DNA from: Paragonimus westermani
Taxonomy: Eukaryota > Platyhelminthes > Trematoda > Plagiorchiida > Troglotrematidae
Assembly: GCA_008508345.1 (NCBI GenBank)
Contig: QNGE01001005.1
Span: 34,587 to 98,586 of the forward strand
Reading direction: 5' to 3'
DNA length: 64,000 nucleotides
The notes beneath the pieces are model-generated. The model ran no database searches. It was not told the DNA's origin and saw only the letters and a program-made list of their open reading frames with translations. Both the position numbers and the translations under genes were made by a program. Below, piece after piece: positions 34,175 to 42,960 of this stretch (its first letter is position 1; each line of letters begins with the position of its first letter).

Positions 34175-36147
34175 GTGAACAGGCATGCTCCGAAGGAGCT
34201 GTTCAGTTTCGACAGAACTGGATTTCAGTCACGTCGCTCTGTCCCACCTGGTTCTGAATATGATGACGACCGTCGAGAACTTAAACGTAAGATGACTAAA
34301 AGCTTGCGCAAAGACCGTGAGCACTACTTGGTCCAACAATCGGAAGAGATGGAAAAAACCTTTTTATCTGGGAATAGCAGAAGGCTTGTTTCCCTGATCC
34401 GTGGTTGTACTGACCGTCAAGTCGGTGTAAGTGAGACTATATGGGAAAAAGATGGTTCACTTATCACCAACCAGTCGCTCCGACTTGACAGGTGGGCTAA
34501 ACACTTTGAAGAACAGTTCGGTTGGCCTCAACCAGATCATGTGGACGACGGGAGTCGATTGGTCAGCTATTGCATTCCATACGGTCCTCCGTCGGAAGCA
34601 GAAGTTGCCATGGAGCTCAGTTTATTGAAACGTAATAGGGCTCCCGGACCAGACCTCCTCTCCCCTTCTCTTTTCAAAGATGGTGGAGTGAGTTTGCTAT
34701 GAGAACTAACAAAACCTCTGCAGACGATCTGGGAGATTGAAGAAACATCTCGTGATTGGTGCCTATCAACGGTCACTCCCGTTTTCAAAAAGAGGATTCG
34801 AAGTCTATGTGACAAACACAGAGGCATCAGTTTGGTGTCTGTTGCGTCCAAGTTACTCACTGGCCTCATTTTTACGTCGGCTCACTAAATCCAGAGAAAG
34901 TCAGATACTCGAATACCAAGCAGGATTCAGGTCCGGTCGGGGGTGCGTTGATCGCATTTTTTACCTTACGACGGATCTTGGCACATCGGCCGACGGTCGT
35001 GGTCTTTGTGGACCTGATGGCTTCATTCGATTCAGTTGCTCGTAACGTTCTCTGGAGCTGTCTCCTTCGCAAGGGAGTACCAGAGAAATACGTGAATCTA
35101 CTGAGATCACTGCACGCTCACTCCGCAAGCAGAGTGAGAGTTTATGGACAACTGTCTCGGGCGTTCATCACTTCTAGTGGTGTTCGTCAGGGGTGTCCGA
35201 TTTCCTCATTCCTGTTCAATTTTGTCATGGACGACATTCTGAGGGTGCACTTCGTGAATCCAATGGGCTTGGTGTTGAGCTTATTGCTAGCGCTAGATTG
35301 ACCGATCTGGAGTACGCGGACGACACTGTCTTACTTAGCCCCTCTGCCGAAGACATGTAGACCATGCTGAACAAGGTGAGTGACCGGGCTGGTTTGTATG
35401 GAATGCGCTTTGCACCTTCAAAGTGCAAAGTGCTGCTTCAAGACTGGGGCATTTCCACCCCTACTTTCTTCATCGCAGGTAATCCGCTTGAGACTGTGGA
35501 CAGTTTCACACACTTGGGTAGCCTGTAATATTGCTGATGAGATATCAGAGAGGATAGCAAAGGCACGAGTTGCCTTTTCCAAACTGCGTCATCTGTGGCG
35601 TCGCAAAGACGTTCGGTTGTCGCTGAAAGGAATGGTATATAATTCCTGTGTGCGTTCCATTTTGCTGTATAGTTTGGAAACGTGGCCTGTTCACAAACAA
35701 GATATCAACAGGCTTGCTGTGTTCGACCATCGTAGTCTCCGCCAATTGGCCCACATTAAGTGGACTGATCGCGTGAGCAATGTGGCAGTTCGCCGGCGCG
35801 TATTTCGGAACGCTTGGGATGCGCGATCAATTGGCCAACTAATTACGTTGCACAGCATGCGATGGTTGGTTCACGTGCTCCGTATGCCAACTGAGCGTTT
35901 ACCGTACCGGGCATTATATACTGAGGTCACCAACATTTGGGTGGAACCGCGTGGTGGTCAAGCAACAACATGGTCACGAAATGTGAAGACCTTGACTGCT
36001 CCATTGAGCAAAGTGGGCAGGTATCGCCTGCCTGGATGGGGTCCTTGTGATCACTCAAACCGCTGGATAGAGGCGCCATCCGAGATAACGTTGTGTCGCA
36101 GTCAATGGCGTGACTGTATCCATACCATTTATAGTTCTTCCACTTAG
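34175..36147 (+). pseudogene. reverse transcriptase and C-terminal tail (copy C), frameshifted
   Basis: Pieces in shifting frames give DRRELKRKMTKSLRKDREHY (linker), NRAPGPDLLSPSLFKD, SRDWCLSTVTPVFKK, YQAGFRSGRGCVDRIF, VVVFVDLMASFDSVARN, SSGVRQGCPISSFLFNFVMD and LEYADDTVLL (YADD at 35313-35324). The tail follows at 35380-36147: MRFAPSKCKVLLQDW, SILLYSLETWPVHKQDINRL, HIKWTDRVSNVAVRRRVF, VHVLRMPTERLPYRALY and RLPGWGPCDHSNRW, ending at TAG 36145-36147. Stops at 34700 and 35358 and several frameshifts show it is inactive. Confidence 0.87.
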
Positions 36148-36263
36148 TCTTCTTCAATATTTGTTTACCTTCGTAGTAATGTTTCCTTCTAGGATATTCC
36201 ACGTCACTGTTGAGGTGAGCGGCGGCCCGAGCCACAATACCTTTGGTCAGACTTATGGCTGCT

Positions 36264-36286
36264 ATGATGATGATGATGATGATGAT
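36264..36286 (+). repeat. (GAT)n tract at the 3' end of copy C
   Basis: About seven GAT/ATG units close the element, as expected for RTE-type elements, which end in short tandem repeats rather than poly(A). Confidence 0.85.
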
Positions 36287-36429
36287 AGTGCATGAAATGC
36301 GACGGCCGAATTCATCTCTAGCTTCTGAAGTTGATACGTGTCTTTAGGTGGAAACCTTCTGGTACATGGTGTCTGGTAGGGAGGTGCCCCGGGCAGATCT
36401 ACAGCCTGCACAATACGTTTCTGGTTGCA

Positions 36430-37568
36430 CAGGGTGGGTTATACAGACGAATTCCAATAGATTATTCTGTAGACAGAATCCTACACCACATCGTTCTCGA
36501 CTAGATGGTCTTAACTCGGTAGATTGGGCGAAATGCGTCCATCATTTTGACAGAGTGATTCAAATCCACAGGATGGAATTCTAAGGTGTTTTGACTGATT
36601 TCGTTAGTCCACTGTTGAATCAAGCTGGGTGATGTACCCGAACCCGTTCAGATAAACGTCCAGCCGTCTGACCAACCCAACTGGCTCCACAGAAACAAGT
36701 GGATGAGAATACACAGTACGAGGCTGTATCAAATATTTTAACTACAACCATGTGAAGATCCGACCCAATCCAATTCCCCTAAATACACACACCTCTGCAT
36801 TCAACCTCTCCTGTTTCTGGACGTTAATTGGACCTTGACCCAGACGATTTTGTTTTGTCACGTCAATTTGATGGTTGTGCGAATAGCCAGTTGTCGGTCA
36901 TTGTACTTTACTTGAGTGGTGCGTGCACCCCCTTTTTGGAGCTTGGCTCATCCCCATTGTTTTGAACCTGTTGACTGCTCGGAAGAGCTCTTTTGGGTAT
37001 GAATGCCTTATTATGTGATTATAGTTCATATTTAGCCCGTTCAGCAGCAAGTTGTAGCCCATTCCCTGAAAACGATCTGTCGATCGAAACTGTTGAGGTT
37101 GTCTGAATATTCACTGTGACAATTCGTTCAATAGTACCGTGGCATTAGGATCCAATCTTGTTTTGAATATTTGGGATCATTGGTTTATCGCTACGTGGTG
37201 CTCGACGTCTTCGTGGAAGATCGTTCAGAGGCTACAGAAGCGGGCACCTCATCTTTTAGAAATGGACACAAAACTGAGTTGGACGTAGAGTGGACACGTA
37301 ATTTAGCGATGTGAAATGTATTAACTGCACATGCGAACCTACGCATGATAGTTTTGGCTAGCATGACTTTGTCTATGAACCTTTCCGGGTAGCCATTTTG
37401 TATGAATATCGTGCTTGTGAATTGTTTACTTGATAATAACGCAGATCCCACTGCCATCATGGCCACATTCAACTCCGAACACAAAAATGTAGTTTTCGTT
37501 GGAGACAGAAATGAATAACCAACTAGGCTTTTTTGATGTACTTTTGTGTCGCCGCGTCGATGACTCAA
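36430..37568 (-). mobile_element. Penelope-like element, minus-strand arm 1
   Basis: On the minus strand this gives the end of a Penelope-like reverse transcriptase (FIQNGYPERFI near 37390, MRRF.CAVNTFHIAKLRVHS) in an open frame at 37191-37568. Further down, at 36623-36718, lies the start of a GIY-YIG endonuclease region (YCVFSS..CFCGASWVGQT, then GRLSERVRVHHP). Compared with the plus arm, about 29 residues between FI.KVM and MRRF are missing. The far end at about 36430 matches the 3' end of the plus arm at 42940. It is tail-outward relative to its plus-strand partner. Confidence 0.8.
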
Positions 37569-38049
37569 CTCAACTCGCGATTTTTAGAAACGATACTTAG
37601 AACGGTCAGTACATTAACTTAAGTAGTTTTATACCACTCGCCCTGAAAAAATCTAATCAACACTTTGACTGACAGAACTTTAAGAATTTTCACAGATGAC
37701 ACCATTACTCAAGAACTGTCATTCACATGCACGATATTCATACAAAATGGCTACCCGGAAAGGTTCATAGGCAAGGTTATGCAACAGCGCAGTGGAAGAG
37801 AGCAGCTACACCTACTAGAAAAGAAAAGTGTGCACACCAGATTAACATTCAAGTGCGATAAACTGGCCGAAACTCTCATGCGTAGGTTCACAAGTGCAGT
37901 TAATACATTTCACATCGCTAAATTACGTGTCCACTCTACGTCCAACTCAGTTTTGTGTCCATTTCTAAAAGATGAGGTGCCCGCTTCTGTAGCCTCTGAA
38001 CGATCTTCCACGAAGACGTCGAGCACCACGTAGCGATAAACCAATGATC
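36761..38049 (+). repeat. 1.29-kb direct duplicate, left copy
   Basis: Identical to 40906-42194 at a constant offset of 4145 bp wherever I compared, apart from one base (AACACTTTG at ~37654 against AACCCTTTG). The match stops exactly at the single N at 38050; the continuation from 38051 is clearly more diverged from 42195 onward. The duplicate contains the head-to-head centre of the Penelope-like palindrome. Confidence 0.9.
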
Positions 38050-38500
38050 NATAAACAAATGGTCCCCAATATTCAAAACAAGATTGGATCGTAATGCCAC
38101 GGTACTATTGAACAAATTATCAAAGTCAATATATAGACAACTTCAACAGTTTCGATCGACAGATCGTTTCAGAGGAATGGATTACAATTTGCCGCTGAAT
38201 GTGCTAAATATGAACTATAATCACATAATAAGGCGTTCACATTCAAAAAAGCTCTTCCGAGCAGTCAACAGGTTCAAAACAATGGGGATGAGCCGAGCTC
38301 CAAAAAGGGAGTGCACGCACCACTCAAGTAAAGTACAATGACCGGTAACTGGCTATTCGCACAACCATCAAATTGGGGTGCCAAAACAAAATCTAGGTCA
38401 AGATCCAATTAACGTCCAAAAACAGGGGAGATTGAATGCAGAGGGATGATTATTTAGGGGATTGGGTTGGGTGGGATTTTCACGAGTGTAGTTCAAAAAT
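37665..38500 (+). mobile_element. Penelope-like element, plus-strand arm 1
   Basis: The open frame at 37665-38033 reads IFTDDTITQELSFTCTIFIQ, NGYPERFIGKVM, then RLTFKCDKLAETLMRRF and NTFHIAKLRVHSTSNS. The NGYP-type motif and the following region are typical of the post-RT part of Penelope-like polymerases. Downstream (38051-38500) it continues as a diverged version of 42195-42640 before similarity stops. The endonuclease region is not present in this arm. Confidence 0.78.
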
Positions 38501-38509
38501 TCGATGCAA

Positions 38510-38854
38510 CAGAATCGTTGTAAAACGAATAAAAGAAAATAACACCCAGCCTTGATAATGAGTTTACCAAATATACTAATTCCGCGATCAACAATTCGGG
38601 TAATTTTGGCCTTTGCAGGGACTGGGCCAGAGTGTCGTTCCGAAGAGAAAACGGCCATTTTGGCGCGAATCCCTGTTTTTCCAAATGTTGAAATGAAAAA
38701 TTCTGGCCAATTATCTACAACTCATCACCTGTATGTAATCAATGTTAGTGAGAAAATTGGAATACTTCATTTAATTTCTGAAAGTGCTGATTCGGCAGAG
38801 GCAAAGATTTCCACCCGTTCTCTCAAAAAATAGCCTTGGTGACAGCCCACACTT
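38510..38854. other. unidentified segment between Penelope-like pieces
   Basis: Holds a 93-codon open frame on the plus strand (38552-38833) without recognisable motif. It may be part of a Penelope-like element on the minus strand, or unrelated sequence. Confidence 0.3.
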
Positions 38855-39154
38855 TTAAGCTCTATCCATGCATTCACTGTCATTTTGGAGATGAACTATG
38901 NTTGTGTCTTGTTCGTTAAGTGCTTGGCGTTGCAATGACGTCGCCGTTATTGTGATCCGATTTCTACGTAATATACTCCAATAGTACTTTGGGTATTCGC
39001 AACTGTCCATGCATTTATCAAGGAACTGAATAGTCGCTTTCGCTTCCGCCAGTCTTGCGCTAAACTTAATGCACTTATTAAGTTCTCGCAGCGCATTTGG
39101 GTCTTTGGCTTGTTTGAATCTCGTAAAAATTCCCAGCGTAGTCATGAAAAACAA
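38855..39154 (-). pseudogene. Penelope-like element N-terminal region
   Basis: The minus-strand frame MTTLGIFTRFKQAKDPNALR...KFSARLAEAKATIQFLDKC...YPKYYWSILRRNRI resembles the region that precedes the RT in Penelope-like polymerases, with its conserved YP.(F/Y)YW..LRRN block. A second, older version occurs on the plus strand at 56878-57230. The single N at 38901 lies inside the frame. Confidence 0.7.
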
Positions 39155-39155
39155 T

Positions 39156-39200
39156 GTGTAGCGAACAAGCTCGTTTTCAGTGATTCATCATCAGGCTAAA
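39156..39200 (-). ncRNA. hammerhead-ribozyme-like motif upstream of the Penelope-like frame
   Basis: Read on the minus strand, CTGATGA (39188-39194) is followed after nine bases by GAAA, then AC-GAGCTT-GT forming a short helix III with the A-T closing pair, and TTC as the cleavage triplet (cut after complement of 39163). Helix I can start with TAGC before CTGATGA and GCTA after the cut. This is the layout of minimal type I hammerheads known from Penelope-like terminal repeats. The weak point is helix II, whose nine bases pair poorly, so activity is uncertain. Confidence 0.55.
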
Positions 39201-39529
39201 TACATCACATTTATATCACACATTTCACTGGAGAATCGTTAGGGGAGTATACGGGGGACATGTGGTTAATGAGGTCAATCAGTTCAATGTCACACTGCAA
39301 TCATTTACCCACTTGAACAATGGGTCTTGACAGGCTAACAATAAAAACAACAACCGAGCGGAATGAATGGACGGAGGTGTCAGTAAAACCTTGCTTACTT
39401 TCATGGCAAGCAGAAACTGGAATCCTAAGAATGTCTAAGAAAGACTACTATTTCGTAGCAACCAGCATGTTGTCATTATAAACGAAAAAAACTATAGTCT
39501 GCCTGGAGCCGGGTCCGTGAATTGTTGAA
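39201..39529. other. possible Penelope-like terminal-repeat sequence, unassigned
   Basis: The region upstream (on the minus strand) of the hammerhead-like motif. By position it could be the terminal repeat of that element; no motif confirms it. Confidence 0.3.
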
Positions 39530-39926
39530 AATCGTTAATGAAACGCCGTTTGGGTGCAGCAACCAAGCGCACATACCGCGCCGCCCGACTGTTCTACGTG
39601 GATGAAACTACCCGTGTTCCAACTACACCTAGAACGAAAGTGGTGCCCCTTTTCGCTCAATCCAATATTGTGTGCACGTCTGATCCTGTCCGTGGAAGCA
39701 GATGCATCGGCAGACCTAGGAGGCACCTAGGCACACGCATTAACGAACACATACCGAAGTGGCTTTTGAATTCTGGGGTCGGTTGTGCCGTCAGTGCTAT
39801 TAAAAACACCTTCTACGCACCCAAGGACCGCCTTCAAAGTGTTCTTTAGACTCAAACTAAAACAGGCTGTCGATATTGCGGAATCTCTCAATACATCGGC
39901 TGAATCCCACTTTATGCGCTTAGAAA
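39530..39926 (+). pseudogene. Penelope-like GIY-YIG endonuclease fragment, second subfamily
   Basis: The frame 39538-39849 contains RTYRAARLFYVDETTRVPT, then SRCIGRPRRHLGTRINEHIP and KWLLNSG. This corresponds to the ..YIGRT.R.L..RI.EH.P.WL block of Penelope-like endonucleases, with the tyrosines of the GIY-YIG core replaced. It differs from the version at 42651, so at least two Penelope-like subfamilies are present. A 5' part is absent. Confidence 0.7.
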
Positions 39927-40055
39927 TCATCATCATCATAGACAGCACACACACACACACTAATGCTTAACTGCCACACAACCATGAAGAAGAAAAAAAC
40001 CCTATATAGGAAGAGAGAAGGAAAAAGAAGGAGACGGGAAAGGACCTAACTACTA
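39927..40055 (-). mobile_element. RTE-like 3' UTR fragment (minus strand)
   Basis: Reverse complement of the copy A 3' UTR: CCCTATATAGGAAGAGAGAA and GAGACGGGAAAGGACCTAAC here mirror 1985-2060, and the ATCATCATCAT tract at 39927 mirrors the terminal tract at 2111-2124. An (AC)n expansion (about 39943-39960) lies within it. No coding sequence is included. Confidence 0.8.
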
Positions 40056-40061
40056 CAGAAA

Positions 40062-40257
40062 TACTGATGAGTAGTCGGGGGTTTGGTTTATTTTCAAGTT
40101 GACCATCGCTCACATTTGATCGCAGCTTTCGCATTCAGATAGACTTTCCAGCCAGCCTCTTTCGAAAAGAAACACTAGACTCGAGTTTGGCTCTCGTTAG
40201 AGCTCATCAGTAGTGCATATCCTTGCCACGGCCGGGATTTGAACTCCGGCCATTCCA
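40062..40257 (-). mobile_element. SINE-like copy, minus strand, cut at a single N
   Basis: Starts ACTGATGAGTAGTCGGGG and runs through CTCTTTCGAAAAGAAACACT to the B-box complement GGGATTTGAACTCCGGCCAT, then ends at the N at 40258. The missing upstream half suggests a contig border rather than a biological end. Confidence 0.88.
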
Positions 40258-40260
40258 NAA

Positions 40261-40569
40261 CTGTTTAAACATAAGTGGAAACAAACCAGTTATCTGGATA
40301 GACTCTTTTGGAGTCGCTGGACGAAACAGCACCTCCTCACCCTGCAAACACGGCAGAAGTGGATACGTACAGAACGCAGTTTCCGTCAGAGAGACGTCGT
40401 ATTGATAATTTAAGAACCCCTATCAAGAAATACATGGCCTTTAGGTGTGATAGTTTGTTGTGATGCTGACAAGGACGGTTTAGTGCGGACTGCCGTGGTG
40501 AGGACTAAGCCCGGTGTAGTAAAGCGAGATATCAGACGTCTGTGGCTTTTGGAGGAAGGAGTGACGTAG
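40261..40569 (+). pseudogene. BEL/Pao retrotransposon polyprotein, C-terminal end (DUF5641-like)
   Basis: One frame of 102 codons with an internal TAA at 40411 reads KWKQTSYLDRLFWSRWTKQH, LLTLQTRQKW, FRQRDVVLII, then RNTWPLGVIV, DKDGLVRTAVVRTK and IRRLWLLEE before TAG (40567-40569). The FW.RW...YL..LQ.R.KW, WPLG.V and DGLVR...VRT signatures are those of the domain that ends BEL/Pao integrase polyproteins. Only this end is present; the upstream part is cut by the N at 40258. Confidence 0.85.
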
Positions 40570-40870
40570 ACGCGATGAGTGTAGCTGACACCTAGTCCGC
40601 ATTGAGAGTGCAAGGTGCGAGTCATGGAGAACGCTTGTGCCTAAACGCGCTCTTCAATGTCGGACATTCAAGGAGCTCAAGAAGTGGGAGTCATGGAGAA
40701 GGACTTTCATTACATAATAGTTCCTTGGGATTGGTGTCGCGTCCTGAACCTGATAAATGTTGAGTCCGAGGTCTTTCGACCTAGTGAGTAGTTAGGTTGG
40801 GAAAAAGAGCTGAGCGGAACCGCCATTTTGCGAGCGAACTTCGGTCGTGTTCGGATTTTGTGGCCCGGTG
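40570..40870. other. possible BEL/Pao 3' flank or LTR, unconfirmed
   Basis: Follows the end of the BEL/Pao frame and should contain a polypurine tract and LTR if the element was complete. I see no second LTR copy in the window to prove it. Confidence 0.3.
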
Positions 40871-41713
40871 TATCAAATTTTTTAAATTCCAATCATGTAA
40901 AAATCTGACCCAATCCAATTCCCCTAAATACACACACCTCTGCATTCAACCTCTCCTGTTTCTGGACGTTAATTGGACCTTGACCCAGACGATTTTGTTT
41001 TGTCACGTCAATTTGATGGTTGTGCGAATAGCCAGTTGTCGGTCATTGTACTTTACTTGAGTGGTGCGTGCACCCCCTTTTTGGAGCTTGGCTCATCCCC
41101 ATTGTTTTGAACCTGTTGACTGCTCGGAAGAGCTCTTTTGGGTATGAATGCCTTATTATGTGATTATAGTTCATATTTAGCCCGTTCAGCAGCAAGTTGT
41201 AGCCCATTCCCTGAAAACGATCTGTCGATCGAAACTGTTGAGGTTGTCTGAATATTCACTGTGACAATTCGTTCAATAGTACCGTGGCATTAGGATCCAA
41301 TCTTGTTTTGAATATTTGGGATCATTGGTTTATCGCTACGTGGTGCTCGACGTCTTCGTGGAAGATCGTTCAGAGGCTACAGAAGCGGGCACCTCATCTT
41401 TTAGAAATGGACACAAAACTGAGTTGGACGTAGAGTGGACACGTAATTTAGCGATGTGAAATGTATTAACTGCACATGCGAACCTACGCATGATAGTTTT
41501 GGCTAGCATGACTTTGTCTATGAACCTTTCCGGGTAGCCATTTTGTATGAATATCGTGCTTGTGAATTGTTTACTTGATAATAACGCAGATCCCACTGCC
41601 ATCATGGCCACATTCAACTCCGAACACAAAAATGTAGTTTTCGTTGGAGACAGAAATGAATAACCAACTAGGCTTTTTTGATGTACTTTTGTGTCGCCGC
41701 GTCGATGACTCAA
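40871..41713 (-). mobile_element. Penelope-like element, minus-strand arm 2
   Basis: Same content as arm 1 from 36726 onward at 4145-bp offset: the open frame 41336-41713 is identical in translation to 37191-37568. Here the arm stops at about 40871 next to the BEL/Pao-derived sequence and lacks the endonuclease end. Confidence 0.8.
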
Positions 41714-42194
41714 CTCAACTCGCGATTTTTAGAAACGATACTTAGAACGGTCAGTACATTAACTTAAGTAGTTTTATACCACTCGCCCTGAAAAAATCTA
41801 ATCAACCCTTTGACTGACAGAACTTTAAGAATTTTCACAGATGACACCATTACTCAAGAACTGTCATTCACATGCACGATATTCATACAAAATGGCTACC
41901 CGGAAAGGTTCATAGGCAAGGTTATGCAACAGCGCAGTGGAAGAGAGCAGCTACACCTACTAGAAAAGAAAAGTGTGCACACCAGATTAACATTCAAGTG
42001 CGATAAACTGGCCGAAACTCTCATGCGTAGGTTCACAAGTGCAGTTAATACATTTCACATCGCTAAATTACGTGTCCACTCTACGTCCAACTCAGTTTTG
42101 TGTCCATTTCTAAAAGATGAGGTGCCCGCTTCTGTAGCCTCTGAACGATCTTCCACGAAGACGTCGAGCACCACGTAGCGATAAACCAATGATC
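40906..42194 (+). repeat. 1.29-kb direct duplicate, right copy
   Basis: Partner of 36761-38049. Beyond 42194 it runs smoothly into the Penelope-like endonuclease part without an N, so this copy is likely to be the better-assembled one. Confidence 0.9.
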
Positions 42195-42960
42195 CCAAAT
42201 ATTCAAAACAAGATTGGATCCTAATGCCACGGTACTATTGAACGAATTGTCACAGTGAATATTCAGACAACCTCAACAGTTTCGATCGACAGATCGTTTT
42301 CAGGGAATGGGCTACAACTTGCTGCTGAACGGGCTAAATATGAACTATAATCACATAATAAGGCATTCATACCCAAAAGAGCTCTTCCGAGCAGTCAACA
42401 GGTTCAAAACAATGGGGATGAGCCAAGCTCCAAAAAGGGGGTGCACGCACCACTCAAGTAAAGTACAATGACCGACAACTGGCTATTCGCACAACCATCA
42501 AATTGACGTGACAAAACAAAATCGTCTGGGTCAAGGTCCAATTAACGTCCAGAAACAGGAGAGGTTGAATGCAGAGGTGTGTGTATTTAGGGGAATTGGA
42601 TTGGGTCGGATCTTCACATGGTTGTAGTTAAAATATTTGATACAGCCTCGTACTGTGTATTCTCATCCACTTGTTTCTGTGGAGCCAGTTGGGTTGGTCA
42701 GACGGCTGGACGTTTATCTGAACGGGTTCGGGTACATCACCCAGCTTGATTCAACAGTGGACTAACGAAATCAGTCAAAACACCTTAGAATTCCATCCTG
42801 TGGATTTGAATCACTCTGTCAAAATGATGGACGCATTTCGCCCAATCTACCGAGTTAAGACCATCTAGTCGAGAACGATGTGGTGTAGGATTCTGTCTAC
42901 AGAATAATCTATTGGAATTCGTCTGTATAACCCACCCTTGTGCCATCTCTCCACCCAGTT
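41810..42960 (+). mobile_element. Penelope-like element, plus-strand arm 2 with GIY-YIG endonuclease
   Basis: The frame 41810-42178 repeats the post-RT region of 37665-38033. After a linker that mirrors the minus arm (42180-42640) comes the GIY-YIG region at 42651-42748 (YCVFSSTCFCGASWVGQT, GRLSERVRVHHP). It continues with frameshifts to AFRPIYRVK and SIGIRLYNPPLCH near 42940, which resembles the C-terminal end of Penelope-like proteins. Stops after HHPA and within the later part make it inactive. Confidence 0.8.

Larger units (their letters stand above)
33169..36286 (+). mobile_element. RTE-like non-LTR retrotransposon, nearly full-length copy C
   Basis: Endonuclease, linker, RT, C-terminal tail, 3' UTR and a terminal (GAT)n tract (36264-36286) follow in the normal order. 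All main coding domains are present, but frameshifts and stop codons interrupt it. It is the best preserved non-LTR element of the window and the reference for relic B at 11107-12385. It lies about 0.5-0.65 kb downstream of the oxidase stop codon, in the same orientation. Confidence 0.88.
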
